Shown piece by piece: positions 19,609 through 29,520 of a DNA stretch of 64,000 nucleotides. The position numbers and the translations under genes were made by a program. The notes beneath the pieces are model-generated. The model was given only the letters and a program-made list of their open reading frames with translations. It had not been told where the DNA came from and searched no databases. The stretch is from Limisphaerales bacterium. GTDB lineage: Bacteria; Verrucomicrobiota; Verrucomicrobiia; Limisphaerales; UBA1096. The first letter of the stretch is position 1; every line of letters begins with the position of its first letter. The stretch is from the NCBI GenBank assembly GCA_004213515.1, contig SHAK01000005.1:1-64000 (forward strand), written 5' to 3'.

Positions 19609-20799
19609 TCAATATGCTTCAAGATAGATGTTTTCCATTTCAATTTCGCCAGCTAAAAGAGGATTAAAACCTGCTGTCCACTGAGAAGCAGCTTCTTTAG
19701 CAAGCAAGGGAATCATTTGTTTACCGCCAATAATATCTCGCAATTGAACTGGCATTCCAACTTTTTTAAGCAAGTTCAATAAATATGCAGCCAAGTTCTC
19801 ACCCTCGTTTCCAAGACCACTAGCAGTATCAATTTGCACAGCACTACTCAATTGACCATATATTGCTCTACACTCAGCCAACTTGGAGTTAAATCTAATA
19901 ACATAAGGAAGCATCATTCCTACAGCCTGACCATGAATAACATTAAAATGCGCAGTAAGAGGGTTAGCTAATGAATGGGCAGCGCCAAGCATACTAGCTT
20001 CAATAGCGCATCCTGCCATCGCAGCACCAAGCAGCATGCTGCCACGTGCATTTAAATTGTTCGGATCGCTTATAACCTTAGAAAAATTAGGGAGAAGCAA
20101 CTTGAATGCTTCTGTAGAGAAAAGATTTGATAAATCATTTCTCTTATTAGTAACTGCAGTTTCAACAGCATGAGCAATAGCATCTATCCCCGTACACATC
20201 GTGACATTTTCCGGCAATGAAAGTGTTAAGCATGGGTCAAGAATAGCTGTTTTAGCTATCGCCTTTGTGTCACCACATGCCATCTTTTGATGAGTCTCTG
20301 AATCGGAAATAAGGGCAAAAGATTGACATTCACTACCGGTACCTGCAGTCGTAGGAATTACAATAAGAGGCAACATGTCTTTTGTTGCCTTATTAACACC
20401 CCAGTAATCATGAATCCGCCCCCCATTTGTTAAAAGGAAGTTAGCCCCTTTAGCTGTGTCCATCGAGCTCCCCCCCCCGAGACCGATAAACGAATCAACC
20501 TTGGCATCAAACGCAAGTTGCTTAGCTTTTTCAACACAATCAGATGTAGGGTTTTCAATAACCTGATCAAAAATTGTAACTTCAATACCAGCTTTGACTA
20601 AAGACTCTCTTACAAATTCCGCATGGCCAGCATTAACTAAACCCACATCTGTTACTAAGAGCACATGTGATAAGCCTAAATCTTTAGCTAATTGACCAGT
20701 ATGTAACGCTGCCCCTTCACCAAAAACTAACTTTGTACGCTTGATATTCTCAAATACGGACAATGCATTAGTATGTTCTGTTATTAAATCCTTGGACAT
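19609..20799 (-). CDS. Iron-containing alcohol dehydrogenase
   Basis: FIGLGGGSSMDTAKG, TTAGTGSE, DAIAHAVET, HGQAVGMMLPYVIRFN: Fe-ADH motifs. Confidence 0.92.
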   Translation of the reverse strand: MSKDLITEHTNALSVFENIKRTKLVFGEGAALHTGQLAKDLGLSHVLLVTDVGLVNAGHAEFVRESLVKAGIEVTIFDQVIENPTSDCVEKAKQLAFDAKVDSFIGLGGGSSMDTAKGANFLLTNGGRIHDYWGVNKATKDMLPLIVIPTTAGTGSECQSFALISDSETHQKMACGDTKAIAKTAILDPCLTLSLPENVTMCTGIDAIAHAVETAVTNKRNDLSNLFSTEAFKLLLPNFSKVISDPNNLNARGSMLLGAAMAGCAIEASMLGAAHSLANPLTAHFNVIHGQAVGMMLPYVIRFNSKLAECRAIYGQLSSAVQIDTASGLGNEGENLAAYLLNLLKKVGMPVQLRDIIGGKQMIPLLAKEAASQWTAGFNPLLAGEIEMENIYLEAY

Positions 20800-20883
20800 T
20801 TACTATCCCCCTTAAAACCAAATGAGAAGAAACCGTAAGCCGTACTCAACCATGCTGCAAATAGTTAAGTCACTATTTTCTTT

Positions 20884-21669
20884 TTAGTTATCTTTTTTTG
20901 ATAAAGAAGGCTTAACATACCCATCTTCACCTGGAAAGTAGACCTTAACTATATTAAATCCACTTTCACCCCACTGCCCTTCCTTTAACAACCAACCCTC
21001 AACAAACTCTTCAACGGTCTTTCGGCAATTCTCACGAATAGATAAAATACGATTATTCTCCAAAGCGTATTTTCGAATTGTTGGAGTAATTGCTCTTTCA
21101 AGAACAGCCATTTGCTCATCGGCATTAAACCGAGCCCAACCTTCATTAGAAGATTTTTCCATTTTATCTGTATGTATAGAAGGAGGTTGGCTTGGTCGAA
21201 TATCTGGGGCATGAACAATACAAACACCATTCACTACATCTAATCGCCATGGATCACGCATTCGTAAATGGTACCTGTATGTTACTGGAACACGAATCTC
21301 AGTAGTCGTTGTACCCGCGCTCACATCGAACCATTTAAAATCATACTTAAGCTCATCTTGACTTTTGAAAGTTTCGGTTGCCGTCACTTTAGCAAGTTCC
21401 AATAAGCCACCTCTCTCACTTTTAAACTCCGGGATAGAGGCTGTAAAAGTTTTCGTAATAGTACCACGCTGAAATTTTTCTGCAGCTACACTTAGCGAAT
21501 CAACAACATCGGTAGCACCTTTACCAGTACTCTCAATAATTTCGGTTGGAATTCTTAAAATATTAATCAATGCAGCAAGAACAAATAAACAAATTAAAAC
21601 AATCACAATTGGCCATCGCCACAAATAAATCGAAGAATCACTTTTTACAGGCTGTTGTTCTTTACTCAT
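20884..21669 (-). CDS. Membrane-anchored hypothetical protein (possibly DUF4230-like)
   Basis: Single N-terminal TM (WPIVIVLICLFVLAALINIL) and extracytoplasmic domain. Family assignment uncertain. Confidence 0.65.
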   Translation of the reverse strand: MSKEQQPVKSDSSIYLWRWPIVIVLICLFVLAALINILRIPTEIIESTGKGATDVVDSLSVAAEKFQRGTITKTFTASIPEFKSERGGLLELAKVTATETFKSQDELKYDFKWFDVSAGTTTTEIRVPVTYRYHLRMRDPWRLDVVNGVCIVHAPDIRPSQPPSIHTDKMEKSSNEGWARFNADEQMAVLERAITPTIRKYALENNRILSIRENCRKTVEEFVEGWLLKEGQWGESGFNIVKVYFPGEDGYVKPSLSKKDN

Positions 21670-21671
21670 TC

Positions 21672-23300
21672 TTATTTTAAATTTACATCACCACATAACT
21701 GAACTTGCAAACCCAATTCATTAAGCATTGAAGCCTTAATGCGCGCGCCCATATGGGCTGACTTTTCATTTGGAACATAAACAACTTGAATGTGGTTTGA
21801 CTTATGTCGGGCCATCATCTGGTCGCGAGTAACCCCTTTGATTACAGCATGCATAATAGGCCACTGAGGTGTCGTCTCTTTCCAACGCCTTTCAGTTTCT
21901 TTATTTGATAGTTTAACAACTTCCGCTACTCCAATGTCACATTGCAGAACTCCATTCATGACAAATACTCGGCTCCAGACAATCCAACCCGGTTTTGAAA
22001 TCCCTTTAAGAGTCCCTCCACCTAAACGGAAATACATTGGTGGTTGCCGTTCACTTGAGGCACCTTTCCAACCATCAATAAAATGCGAAGGCGGCGCTGC
22101 TCCAGAAATCAGAAAAACCCAGACATACTTACTTTTCCCCTTGATCTTGCAAGATTCACCCCACCGCAGGTCATGTAATGTGTTTTCTGGAGACCATCCA
22201 AGCTCCTTCCAAAGCCAATAAGTGACCAACGAATCTAACCCAGCGCATTCGTCCACTTCATTAAAGTGCGGTAATGCTTCTCCAGGAAAGAGCAATCTAC
22301 CATCAACAGAATAAACTGGAGGCCTATCAACATTATTCAACATCCCTTCAGCTAGATCACTTGCAGGAGCTAAATCTTTCAATCCTTGTTGGTATTGAAT
22401 TCCTATAGTTGCACAACCGAAATCATCAGCAATTCTCAAGGCGGCAATATACATCTTGCACTGCAACATCAATTGAGACTCAGTAAGATCTTTCTCCTCA
22501 TTAGCACCTAGTTCAAATCTTACACCTTTCTTTTTAAGCCAATTAAAAACAGCTTCAGCTTCCTCATCCGCTACCTCTCCCATCGCCGCATATAATGCTG
22601 ATTGACTTAGCCTTTCTTTAAAAACACCAGTACGATTAAGAAGTTCATCTGGAATAATCGCATTATGCATCCCCATACACCCTTCATCAAAAACACCCAT
22701 AATTGCCTTCCTTATTTGAAACTTCCTTGCCTCTATTCGACCGATCCTAATTTCTTTTACTGGCAAGCTTAGTAATTCAAAATATTTCACATGGCTTTGA
22801 TCATGAATAATTTCACCTTCATCCAACCACTGTCTTAATCCTTTTTTGAAGTAACTATCTGAAAAATTTTCGCTCCAAATAGTGCTATATCCTATATCCA
22901 TTTTGGTTAAGGATCCATTAAGATTTAACATTCCTACCAAACCTGGCCATTTACCACTCCAATTGGCTAAAGTAAGTATCGGCCCTTGATGCGTTAAGAG
23001 ACCTGGCAAAATATGCTGACTATATTGCCAAACACATTCAGCAACAATTAAAGGGGCCTCAGGATCTAACCCTCTAAAAACCTCTATACCCCTCTTTTGA
23101 GAGTCAATAAAACCATGTTTCTTTTTGCGATCAAAGTTATGAGCACGAACAACAGCCCATCCTTCATTTTTTATAGCCTTAGATAAAACTTTTTCCATTC
23201 TGGCTTGTTCTTGCCAACAAACACGATTTGCCGAGAGGCGAAGATCGCCATTTGCAAGAAGGTAAACCTGCTTAGCCTTTAATTTTTTTGGGCGGCTCAT
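21672..23300 (-). CDS. L-fucose/L-arabinose isomerase-like family protein
   Basis: VAECVWQYSQHILPGLLTHQGPILTLANWSGKWPGLVGMLNL and the C-terminal layout resemble the FucI/AraA-like fold. Specificity unknown. Confidence 0.65.
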   Translation of the reverse strand: MSRPKKLKAKQVYLLANGDLRLSANRVCWQEQARMEKVLSKAIKNEGWAVVRAHNFDRKKKHGFIDSQKRGIEVFRGLDPEAPLIVAECVWQYSQHILPGLLTHQGPILTLANWSGKWPGLVGMLNLNGSLTKMDIGYSTIWSENFSDSYFKKGLRQWLDEGEIIHDQSHVKYFELLSLPVKEIRIGRIEARKFQIRKAIMGVFDEGCMGMHNAIIPDELLNRTGVFKERLSQSALYAAMGEVADEEAEAVFNWLKKKGVRFELGANEEKDLTESQLMLQCKMYIAALRIADDFGCATIGIQYQQGLKDLAPASDLAEGMLNNVDRPPVYSVDGRLLFPGEALPHFNEVDECAGLDSLVTYWLWKELGWSPENTLHDLRWGESCKIKGKSKYVWVFLISGAAPPSHFIDGWKGASSERQPPMYFRLGGGTLKGISKPGWIVWSRVFVMNGVLQCDIGVAEVVKLSNKETERRWKETTPQWPIMHAVIKGVTRDQMMARHKSNHIQVVYVPNEKSAHMGARIKASMLNELGLQVQLCGDVNLK

Positions 23301-23392
23301 ATAAAATCTCCAAAAAAAATACGTATACGATCGCTAAGGGCAAAGCTCAAAATAGTTCGCACGAACACTTAATTAAGAGTTATAATCATTTT

Positions 23393-24250
23393 GTGCGGAC
23401 TTTGATTATAGGATGCGGCTACACAGGTGAGACTCTTGGCGAACGTTTGGTTTCCATGGGCCATGAGGTTTCAGGGATTAAAAGAGATAAAGAAAACAAT
23501 GGCAGCTTGGTTAAAAAAGGCATCAAACCTATCAACATAGATGTTACAAAAGCATCTGAAATGAAGATTATTCCTATCAATTACGACAATGTAATTATCG
23601 CAGTGTCATCATCTCGAGGAGGACTTGAAGCTTATAAAAATATATTTGGAATAGGGATTAAAAATATATCCAACTGGCTAAGCGCTTTAACGACAAAAGC
23701 AGTAGTATTCATAAGTAGCACTAGCGTTTATAGAGAAACCAAAGCAGAATGGGTAAATGAGAAGATTAAAAATGCACCAAATAATTTAACTAGCAAAACT
23801 CTTTTGAAGGCAGAACAGTTAGTGGCTAATATAAATAATCCTGTCACAATTTTACGTTCATCAGGAATCTATGGGCCACAGAGAGGCTACCTATTTAATC
23901 AGTATATGAAAGGAATAGCCAAAATTGATGGCAAAGGAGACAGATATATAAACATGGTACACCGGAATGATCTTGTTGAAGCGATTATAAAATCATTACC
24001 TAATCCAGGTGGTACATATAATATAACTGACAACGAACCAGTTACTCAATTTGATTTTTTTAAATGGCTTAGTTCAATAACCGGCCAAGCAATGCCCCCA
24101 AATACTCCCCCAATAGATCCTTCAACTCGCAAAAGAGGAATAACAAATAAGCGTGTTAGCAATAAACTTTTTAAAGACACATTTGAATTCAACTACAAAT
24201 ATCCAACATTTCGAGAAGGACTAATGGAAGAGTTAAATAAAAGAAATTAA
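23393..24250 (+). CDS. NAD-dependent epimerase/dehydratase family protein (YeeZ-like SDR)
   Basis: GTG at 23393 gives MRTLIIGCGYTGETLGERL; FISSTSVYRE; RSSGIYGPQRG; VHRNDLVEAI. The 23288 start in the ORF track would overlap the divergent gene. Confidence 0.84.
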   Translation: MRTLIIGCGYTGETLGERLVSMGHEVSGIKRDKENNGSLVKKGIKPINIDVTKASEMKIIPINYDNVIIAVSSSRGGLEAYKNIFGIGIKNISNWLSALTTKAVVFISSTSVYRETKAEWVNEKIKNAPNNLTSKTLLKAEQLVANINNPVTILRSSGIYGPQRGYLFNQYMKGIAKIDGKGDRYINMVHRNDLVEAIIKSLPNPGGTYNITDNEPVTQFDFFKWLSSITGQAMPPNTPPIDPSTRKRGITNKRVSNKLFKDTFEFNYKYPTFREGLMEELNKRN

Positions 24251-24262
24251 CTTTTTCACTTA

Positions 24263-25042
24263 TTACATACCACCCATTATCTGATACCCACAATCCACAT
24301 AAATCACTTGGCCAGTAATTGCGGCACCTCCATCACTTGCAAGAAAAACACCTGTTTGACCAATCTCTTCGTGAGTTACATTTCGACCAAGAGGTGCATG
24401 CTCATCATAATGCTTGAGCATATTTGAGAATCCAGCAATTCCTCTTGCAGCAAGCGTATTTACTGGCCCTGCACTAATACAGTTAACACGAATACTCTCA
24501 GAACCAAGATCTGCAGCCAGATAGCGAGTGCTAGCTTCAAGAGCTGCTTTAGCAACTCCCATAACATTATAATGTTTAATAACTTTCTCAGCACCATAAT
24601 AGCTCATTGCTATTATACTTCCCCCTTCTGACATCAACGGCGCGGCGCGTTTAGCTATTGCAACAAGAGAATAAGCGCTAATATCATGTGCAGTTGAAAA
24701 AGCGTCACGCGCAGTATCAACAAATCGGCCTTCTAAAGCTTCGCGAGGGGCATACGCAACAGAATGTAAAACCATATCAAGTTTACCTTCAAAATGCGCA
24801 TCTACTTTATTGAATACCTTGTCTAAATCAGAATCATCACTAACATCGCAATCAATAACTAAGGTGTCTTCACCAAATTCAGATACTAGTTTTTGGACCT
24901 TCTCCTTTAGCCTCTCCCCCTGATATGTGAATACTAGCCTGGCTCCTGCATTATGCCAGGCCTTGGCAATACCCCATGCAATTGAATTTTTGTTTGCAAC
25001 GCCAAATACAACGCCGGTTTTACCTGTTAGCAAATTACTCAT
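24263..25042 (-). CDS. fabI: Enoyl-[acyl-carrier-protein] reductase
   Basis: GKTGVVFGVANKNSIAWGIAKAWHNAGARLVFTYQGERL; SYYGAEKVIKHYNVMGVAKAALEA catalytic Y-x6-K; CGYQIMGM-like C-terminus. Confidence 0.93.
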   Translation of the reverse strand: MSNLLTGKTGVVFGVANKNSIAWGIAKAWHNAGARLVFTYQGERLKEKVQKLVSEFGEDTLVIDCDVSDDSDLDKVFNKVDAHFEGKLDMVLHSVAYAPREALEGRFVDTARDAFSTAHDISAYSLVAIAKRAAPLMSEGGSIIAMSYYGAEKVIKHYNVMGVAKAALEASTRYLAADLGSESIRVNCISAGPVNTLAARGIAGFSNMLKHYDEHAPLGRNVTHEEIGQTGVFLASDGGAAITGQVIYVDCGYQIMGGM

Positions 25043-25090
25043 GTAAAATTAGGACTAAAGAAAAGAAGAACAATTAGCAAGCGGAAGAAA

Positions 25091-26191
25091 CTAAATTAAT
25101 ACTTTTTTAAGAGCTGATACGGCCAGCTGATTTTCAGCTTTAGTTCCAACGGAAAGCCGAATCCATTCTGGCAAACCATAACCACCCATAGGTCTTGAAA
25201 TAACACCAGACTCTTGCAAAGACTCAAAAACTCTCTGCCCGTCATTTACTTTAATTAAAATAAAATTAGCAAATGAAGGAACAAACTCGATTCCTAGCTC
25301 AACACATACTGATTCAAAGAATCTCAAACCATCTACGTTAACTTTACGAGTTGCAGCCAAATGCGACTCGTCATCAATAGCAGCAAATGCTCCAGATTGA
25401 GCAATAGAGTTAATATTGAAAGGCTGCCGAACTTTTTCCAATGCAGAAATAAAATCAGGATGACCAATACCATAACCAATTCTTAAACCTGCCAAACCGT
25501 AAATCTTGGAGAATGTTCGCATTATCAAAAGATTTGGCATCTCGCCTGACTTGATTAATGGCAATAAATCAAATGGCTCCTCAAGGAATTCATAATACGC
25601 CTCATCCATCACAAGTAAAACATCACTAGGAACACCTTGCACCAAACGCTTTACCTCATCCGCGCTTGCTAATGTGCCAGTTGGGTTATTGGGATTGGCT
25701 ACCCAAACAATTCTGGTTGAAGGCGTTATAGCTTTCAACATGGCATCTAAATCATGGCCGTAAGCAACTGATGGAACAGTTGTTACATCGGCTCCCATCA
25801 TCATCGCAACCAAAGGGTAAATCGCAAAACAGTATTCCGATACAACAATATTATCGCCCGGCTTAAGCAATATATGTGAAACAAATTCGATTATTTCATT
25901 CGAACCATTTCCAAGTATCAAGTTTGAGGATTTAACATCTAATTTTTCTGAGAGCTTATTTTTAAGATGGAAAGAATTACCATCTGGATAAAGGTGACTT
26001 TGATTAACAGCAACTCGCATAGCTTCAACAGCTAATGGGCTTGGGCCCAATGGATTTTCATTAGAAGCCACTTTAATAATTGCCGCTGGGTCAAGACCAA
26101 GCTCACGCGCAACCTCTTCGATCGGACGACCTGGTTGATATACAGGAAGCCCATTAATAGTAGGGTTTATATTGTCGAGAATAGACGCCAT
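25091..26191 (-). CDS. hisC: Histidinol-phosphate aminotransferase
   Basis: KVASNENPLGPSPLAVEAM; VWVANPNNPTGT; RTFSKIYGLAGLRIGYG. Confidence 0.9.
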   Translation of the reverse strand: MASILDNINPTINGLPVYQPGRPIEEVARELGLDPAAIIKVASNENPLGPSPLAVEAMRVAVNQSHLYPDGNSFHLKNKLSEKLDVKSSNLILGNGSNEIIEFVSHILLKPGDNIVVSEYCFAIYPLVAMMMGADVTTVPSVAYGHDLDAMLKAITPSTRIVWVANPNNPTGTLASADEVKRLVQGVPSDVLLVMDEAYYEFLEEPFDLLPLIKSGEMPNLLIMRTFSKIYGLAGLRIGYGIGHPDFISALEKVRQPFNINSIAQSGAFAAIDDESHLAATRKVNVDGLRFFESVCVELGIEFVPSFANFILIKVNDGQRVFESLQESGVISRPMGGYGLPEWIRLSVGTKAENQLAVSALKKVLI

Positions 26192-26242
26192 TTACAAAAA
26201 ATATTGCATTTTCACAGGCAATAACAAATCGTTTAAATATGA

Positions 26243-27235
26243 TTATTTATATTTAATAAACGACTTGTAACGTTCCTCACATTTTTTTTGTGAGTCCTTT
26301 ATCTGCGCTTCTGATTGTTTGTTCCCGTTTAAAGGAGGCTCCACCTCCTGAACCACAAAACGAAAATTAAGATTAAATGGATCCCCCTTTTTTAAATCCT
26401 TCGGTAAAAAATATCCAAATCTACCATAGTCTCTCCAAGATAACTCCTTAACTCCATTATTTGGAGAATTCATCTCTTGGGCAGTATACCACCGTTTACC
26501 GATCGGAAACAACAAACGAACCCATTCATGTTTATCATCAATTACCCTCCCCTTTCCTTTGGCGGATTTCGGTTCCCATAAATAACTAGTTTCCCCTTTC
26601 CTGTTAGCAACTTCTGTATGAGCCCTAAAGTGAACACCCGCATGCTGCAAATCCCCACCTAAACTTACATCGCGCTCGGCAAGCATTTCAAAACTTGCAT
26701 CTATTTGCGTGTATTCATTTTTAGGACGCGAGACATTAAAAGTACGTAATTCTCTTATCATCACATCGTTACCTTGATCATCCTTCTTGGTCGCTCTCCA
26801 TTTAATGTGAGCGACTATTTTTGCAGATGTTTTACCCGTAACATTTTCAAATTTAACAATATCATAACGGGCATTTCCAGAACCGCCTTTATGCCACATA
26901 TCGTATTTTCCCAAATCGGAAGAAACACGATTCCAACCAATGAATATACCTCGATGATGATTGAACAAACCCGCACCTTTACCAGATTTATCAAGACCAG
27001 GATTCGTAACCAATTCACCATCTGCCCCAAATACATGTAAGAAAGGCTTTATTTGGCCTTCACCATAAACCAAACGCACTATTAGCTTGCCAGAAGATAA
27101 CACGTCAATCGCCTGGCCAGGACCTAATGGATTATTTTTTTTATGAATTTCCCAATCAGCTCTTGCTGTTAAGGATGAAAGCACTAAAAACAAAAGGAGA
27201 AAAAGTTTCCATGCATAGATTGATAAATATTTCAT
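26243..27235 (-). CDS. DUF6807 (PmoA-like) family protein, secreted
   Basis: HHRGIFIGWNRV...YDMWHKGG; GDLQHAGVHFRAHTEV. ATG at 27235 precedes a clean signal peptide; the track start is an upstream TTG. Confidence 0.78.
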   Translation of the reverse strand: MKYLSIYAWKLFLLLFLVLSSLTARADWEIHKKNNPLGPGQAIDVLSSGKLIVRLVYGEGQIKPFLHVFGADGELVTNPGLDKSGKGAGLFNHHRGIFIGWNRVSSDLGKYDMWHKGGSGNARYDIVKFENVTGKTSAKIVAHIKWRATKKDDQGNDVMIRELRTFNVSRPKNEYTQIDASFEMLAERDVSLGGDLQHAGVHFRAHTEVANRKGETSYLWEPKSAKGKGRVIDDKHEWVRLLFPIGKRWYTAQEMNSPNNGVKELSWRDYGRFGYFLPKDLKKGDPFNLNFRFVVQEVEPPLNGNKQSEAQIKDSQKKCEERYKSFIKYK

Positions 27236-27300
27236 AAAGACAAATTGACTTAGGCGATTATGTGTAAACAAAATTTTATATGCGATAAATAAGTATTTAA

Positions 27301-28533
27301 TTATTCTTCAGGGTTCTTATGCACTTTAGGTGGTTCTGCACCCTGTAATGCATTCACCTTTTTTGTAGCATTTTCAACATCTTTTAGGCTTGGATGAATC
27401 TTAAAATCTAATTCAAATGAACGAGATTCACCCGGTGCAAGTTTCGGAACTCTTCCATACTTTCTTTCATAATTGCGATTATGAGGAAAACCGGTTCCTG
27501 GTTCTATACCAGTAACATAACCAGTTGTTTCTGCTGCTGTGTTTTTCCACTGAGTTAAATAGGGCAATTGTTGAACAGGCCAACTGATACTAACACCTCT
27601 ATCACCCTTAGGGTTTATCATCAGAGCAGTAGTTTTTCCCATTTCATCACTTTTTGGATAAATCTTGAAAACTTCCTCGGTAAAACCTTTTGTTGGAGCA
27701 TTATAAACCCTTTGTTCATTAATTGCTTCAGCTGCATTTTTATTGAAAGGAACAATTTTGGATGAAGCCGTTAACAATTTTGCGCCTTCACCAAGAAGAG
27801 GTCTTCCAAAATTTGCATGGTAAATAATCTGAAATTCTTCTTCAAATGTACCATGATTTGTTAATACATCACTAATACGAAAAGCACTTGATCCTGGCAC
27901 TGTACTAATTTCAGTCCAAATACTTAAATTCGGGCCATAAAAAGACACTTCATTAATCCTCCCTCGAATTCGGATTCGATGGGGCGACTTTTTTTCGACT
28001 ATAACAACTACTTGCGAAGCAGGTATATTTCCAATTTTACCATGCAAAGTAAGATTCATCGTCGCTTCCGCACCTACGTTATTTATAAATTTATCTTCTC
28101 CAGGGTGACCAGCAAAAGACAACCCACAGCGAACCATCCACTCGTTAAATCCATCTAACCACCCTAAGCCTCCACGATCATGTAAGTTAATATAGCTGGG
28201 ATGCACAACCTCTTTAACTGGCGAATTCCAACCTAGGCGCACGTCACCGTGAACAACGTCCAGCACGCTCATACCCCGAGTTGGTATTACTCGGAATTGG
28301 AGCTTGCCATTATTCACTTCAATTAACTCAACTCCTTCTTGCTTACCGCCATGCAGAGTCCGTTTGCTAACGGACCAACGATCTTTACCTTTGTACTCAG
28401 GGAAGTCGCTGCTAGATAAATTCCAGTTTTCCGTATTAACATCACGCTTTGTACTCGTTAGAACTTGGTAATGGGTATCAGCATGAACTAAAGCTGATCC
28501 AATAATAAGGCATGTATAAATTATCGATCTCAT
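27301..28533 (-). CDS. DUF4432 (aldose 1-epimerase-like) family protein, secreted
   Basis: IPTRGMSVLDVVHGDVRLGWNSP; LHGKIGNIPAS; YHANFGRPLLGEG; ATTGYVTGIEPGTGFPHNR. Confidence 0.82.
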   Translation of the reverse strand: MRSIIYTCLIIGSALVHADTHYQVLTSTKRDVNTENWNLSSSDFPEYKGKDRWSVSKRTLHGGKQEGVELIEVNNGKLQFRVIPTRGMSVLDVVHGDVRLGWNSPVKEVVHPSYINLHDRGGLGWLDGFNEWMVRCGLSFAGHPGEDKFINNVGAEATMNLTLHGKIGNIPASQVVVIVEKKSPHRIRIRGRINEVSFYGPNLSIWTEISTVPGSSAFRISDVLTNHGTFEEEFQIIYHANFGRPLLGEGAKLLTASSKIVPFNKNAAEAINEQRVYNAPTKGFTEEVFKIYPKSDEMGKTTALMINPKGDRGVSISWPVQQLPYLTQWKNTAAETTGYVTGIEPGTGFPHNRNYERKYGRVPKLAPGESRSFELDFKIHPSLKDVENATKKVNALQGAEPPKVHKNPEE

Positions 28534-28608
28534 TGCGGGGTGGAAATATTAACTTTTAGACTAAAATTGCCAAGCGCCAACTATTTGATAAAAATAACGC
28601 GTATCAAA

Positions 28609-28797
28609 GTGGCTATTCGAATCCTACTCTCAGCGTTTTTCGTAATAACTATTCTATTTTGTGTCTATGGCCTAATAGCAACTCTTGAGCCTTTACCAGC
28701 AGCCACTCAATGGGCTTGGCGCGGAATATATGTTTTAATCCTTATTGGTAATATAGCTGGATTAACCCACATCATCAGAGGTCTTTTCAGGAGATAA
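28609..28797 (+). CDS. Small two-TM membrane protein
   Basis: IRILLSAFFVITILFCVYGLIATLEPLPAATQWAWRGIYVLILIGNIAGLTHII: two hydrophobic helices. Start (GTG 28609 or ORF-track start 28540) uncertain; 3' end overlaps rsmI. Confidence 0.45.
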   Translation: MAIRILLSAFFVITILFCVYGLIATLEPLPAATQWAWRGIYVLILIGNIAGLTHIIRGLFRR

Positions 28798-29520
28798 AGC
28801 ATTAGCTGAATCAACAAGAACAACGAATTCACCTTTAGGTTTTTTGTTTGAATATAAACTTAAAATTTCTGTGGCTGTACCTCGATGTATTTGTTCAAAT
28901 TTCTTAGTTAGCTCACGAGCTATAACTAGCATTCGATTGGGTACAGTTTCGATCAATTCATTGAGTAATTTTAAAATACGATATGGAGACTCATACAAGA
29001 CCAGCGTTCCTGGCAACTTCAATAGAGCTGATAAGCGACTTGCTCTCTTTCCGCTTTTGACAGGAAGAAAACCGCAAAAATGAAATTCATCTGCAGACAA
29101 TCCACTTAAAGTTAAAGCCGCAATCAAAGCACAAGCTCCGGGCACTGATTCAACGCGTAAATCAGCACTCAAAGCTGCTTCAACAATTCTCTGTCCTGGA
29201 TCACTAATCCCAGGACTACCAGCATCACTCACAAGAGCAATCGTCTCACCTTCTTTTAATCGAGAAACAATTTCAGATGAACGCTTTGCTTCATTAAATT
29301 TATGAGTACTTATTTGCTTCTTAACTAATCCTAACCTTTTTAATAATATACCAGTATAACGAGTGTCTTCTGCGGCAACTAAGTCACATTCTCTCAAGGT
29401 CCTAATGGCCCTTAGTGTAATATCTTCCATATTACCAATAGGCGTCGCCACTAAATATAATGTTCCAGGAACAAGTGGCACTTGATTGATTGCGGGCAAG
29501 AAAATTTGTTCCTCAATCAA
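28762..29520 (-). CDS. rsmI: 16S rRNA (cytidine(1402)-2'-O)-methyltransferase
   Basis: PGTLYLVATPIGNMEDITLRAIRTLRECDLVAAEDTR; SDAGSPGISDPG; LYESPYRI. Best start is TTG at 29520 with GGAGG 7 nt upstream. Confidence 0.92.
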   Translation of the reverse strand: MIEEQIFLPAINQVPLVPGTLYLVATPIGNMEDITLRAIRTLRECDLVAAEDTRYTGILLKRLGLVKKQISTHKFNEAKRSSEIVSRLKEGETIALVSDAGSPGISDPGQRIVEAALSADLRVESVPGACALIAALTLSGLSADEFHFCGFLPVKSGKRASRLSALLKLPGTLVLYESPYRILKLLNELIETVPNRMLVIARELTKKFEQIHRGTATEILSLYSNKKPKGEFVVLVDSANALSPEKTSDDVG

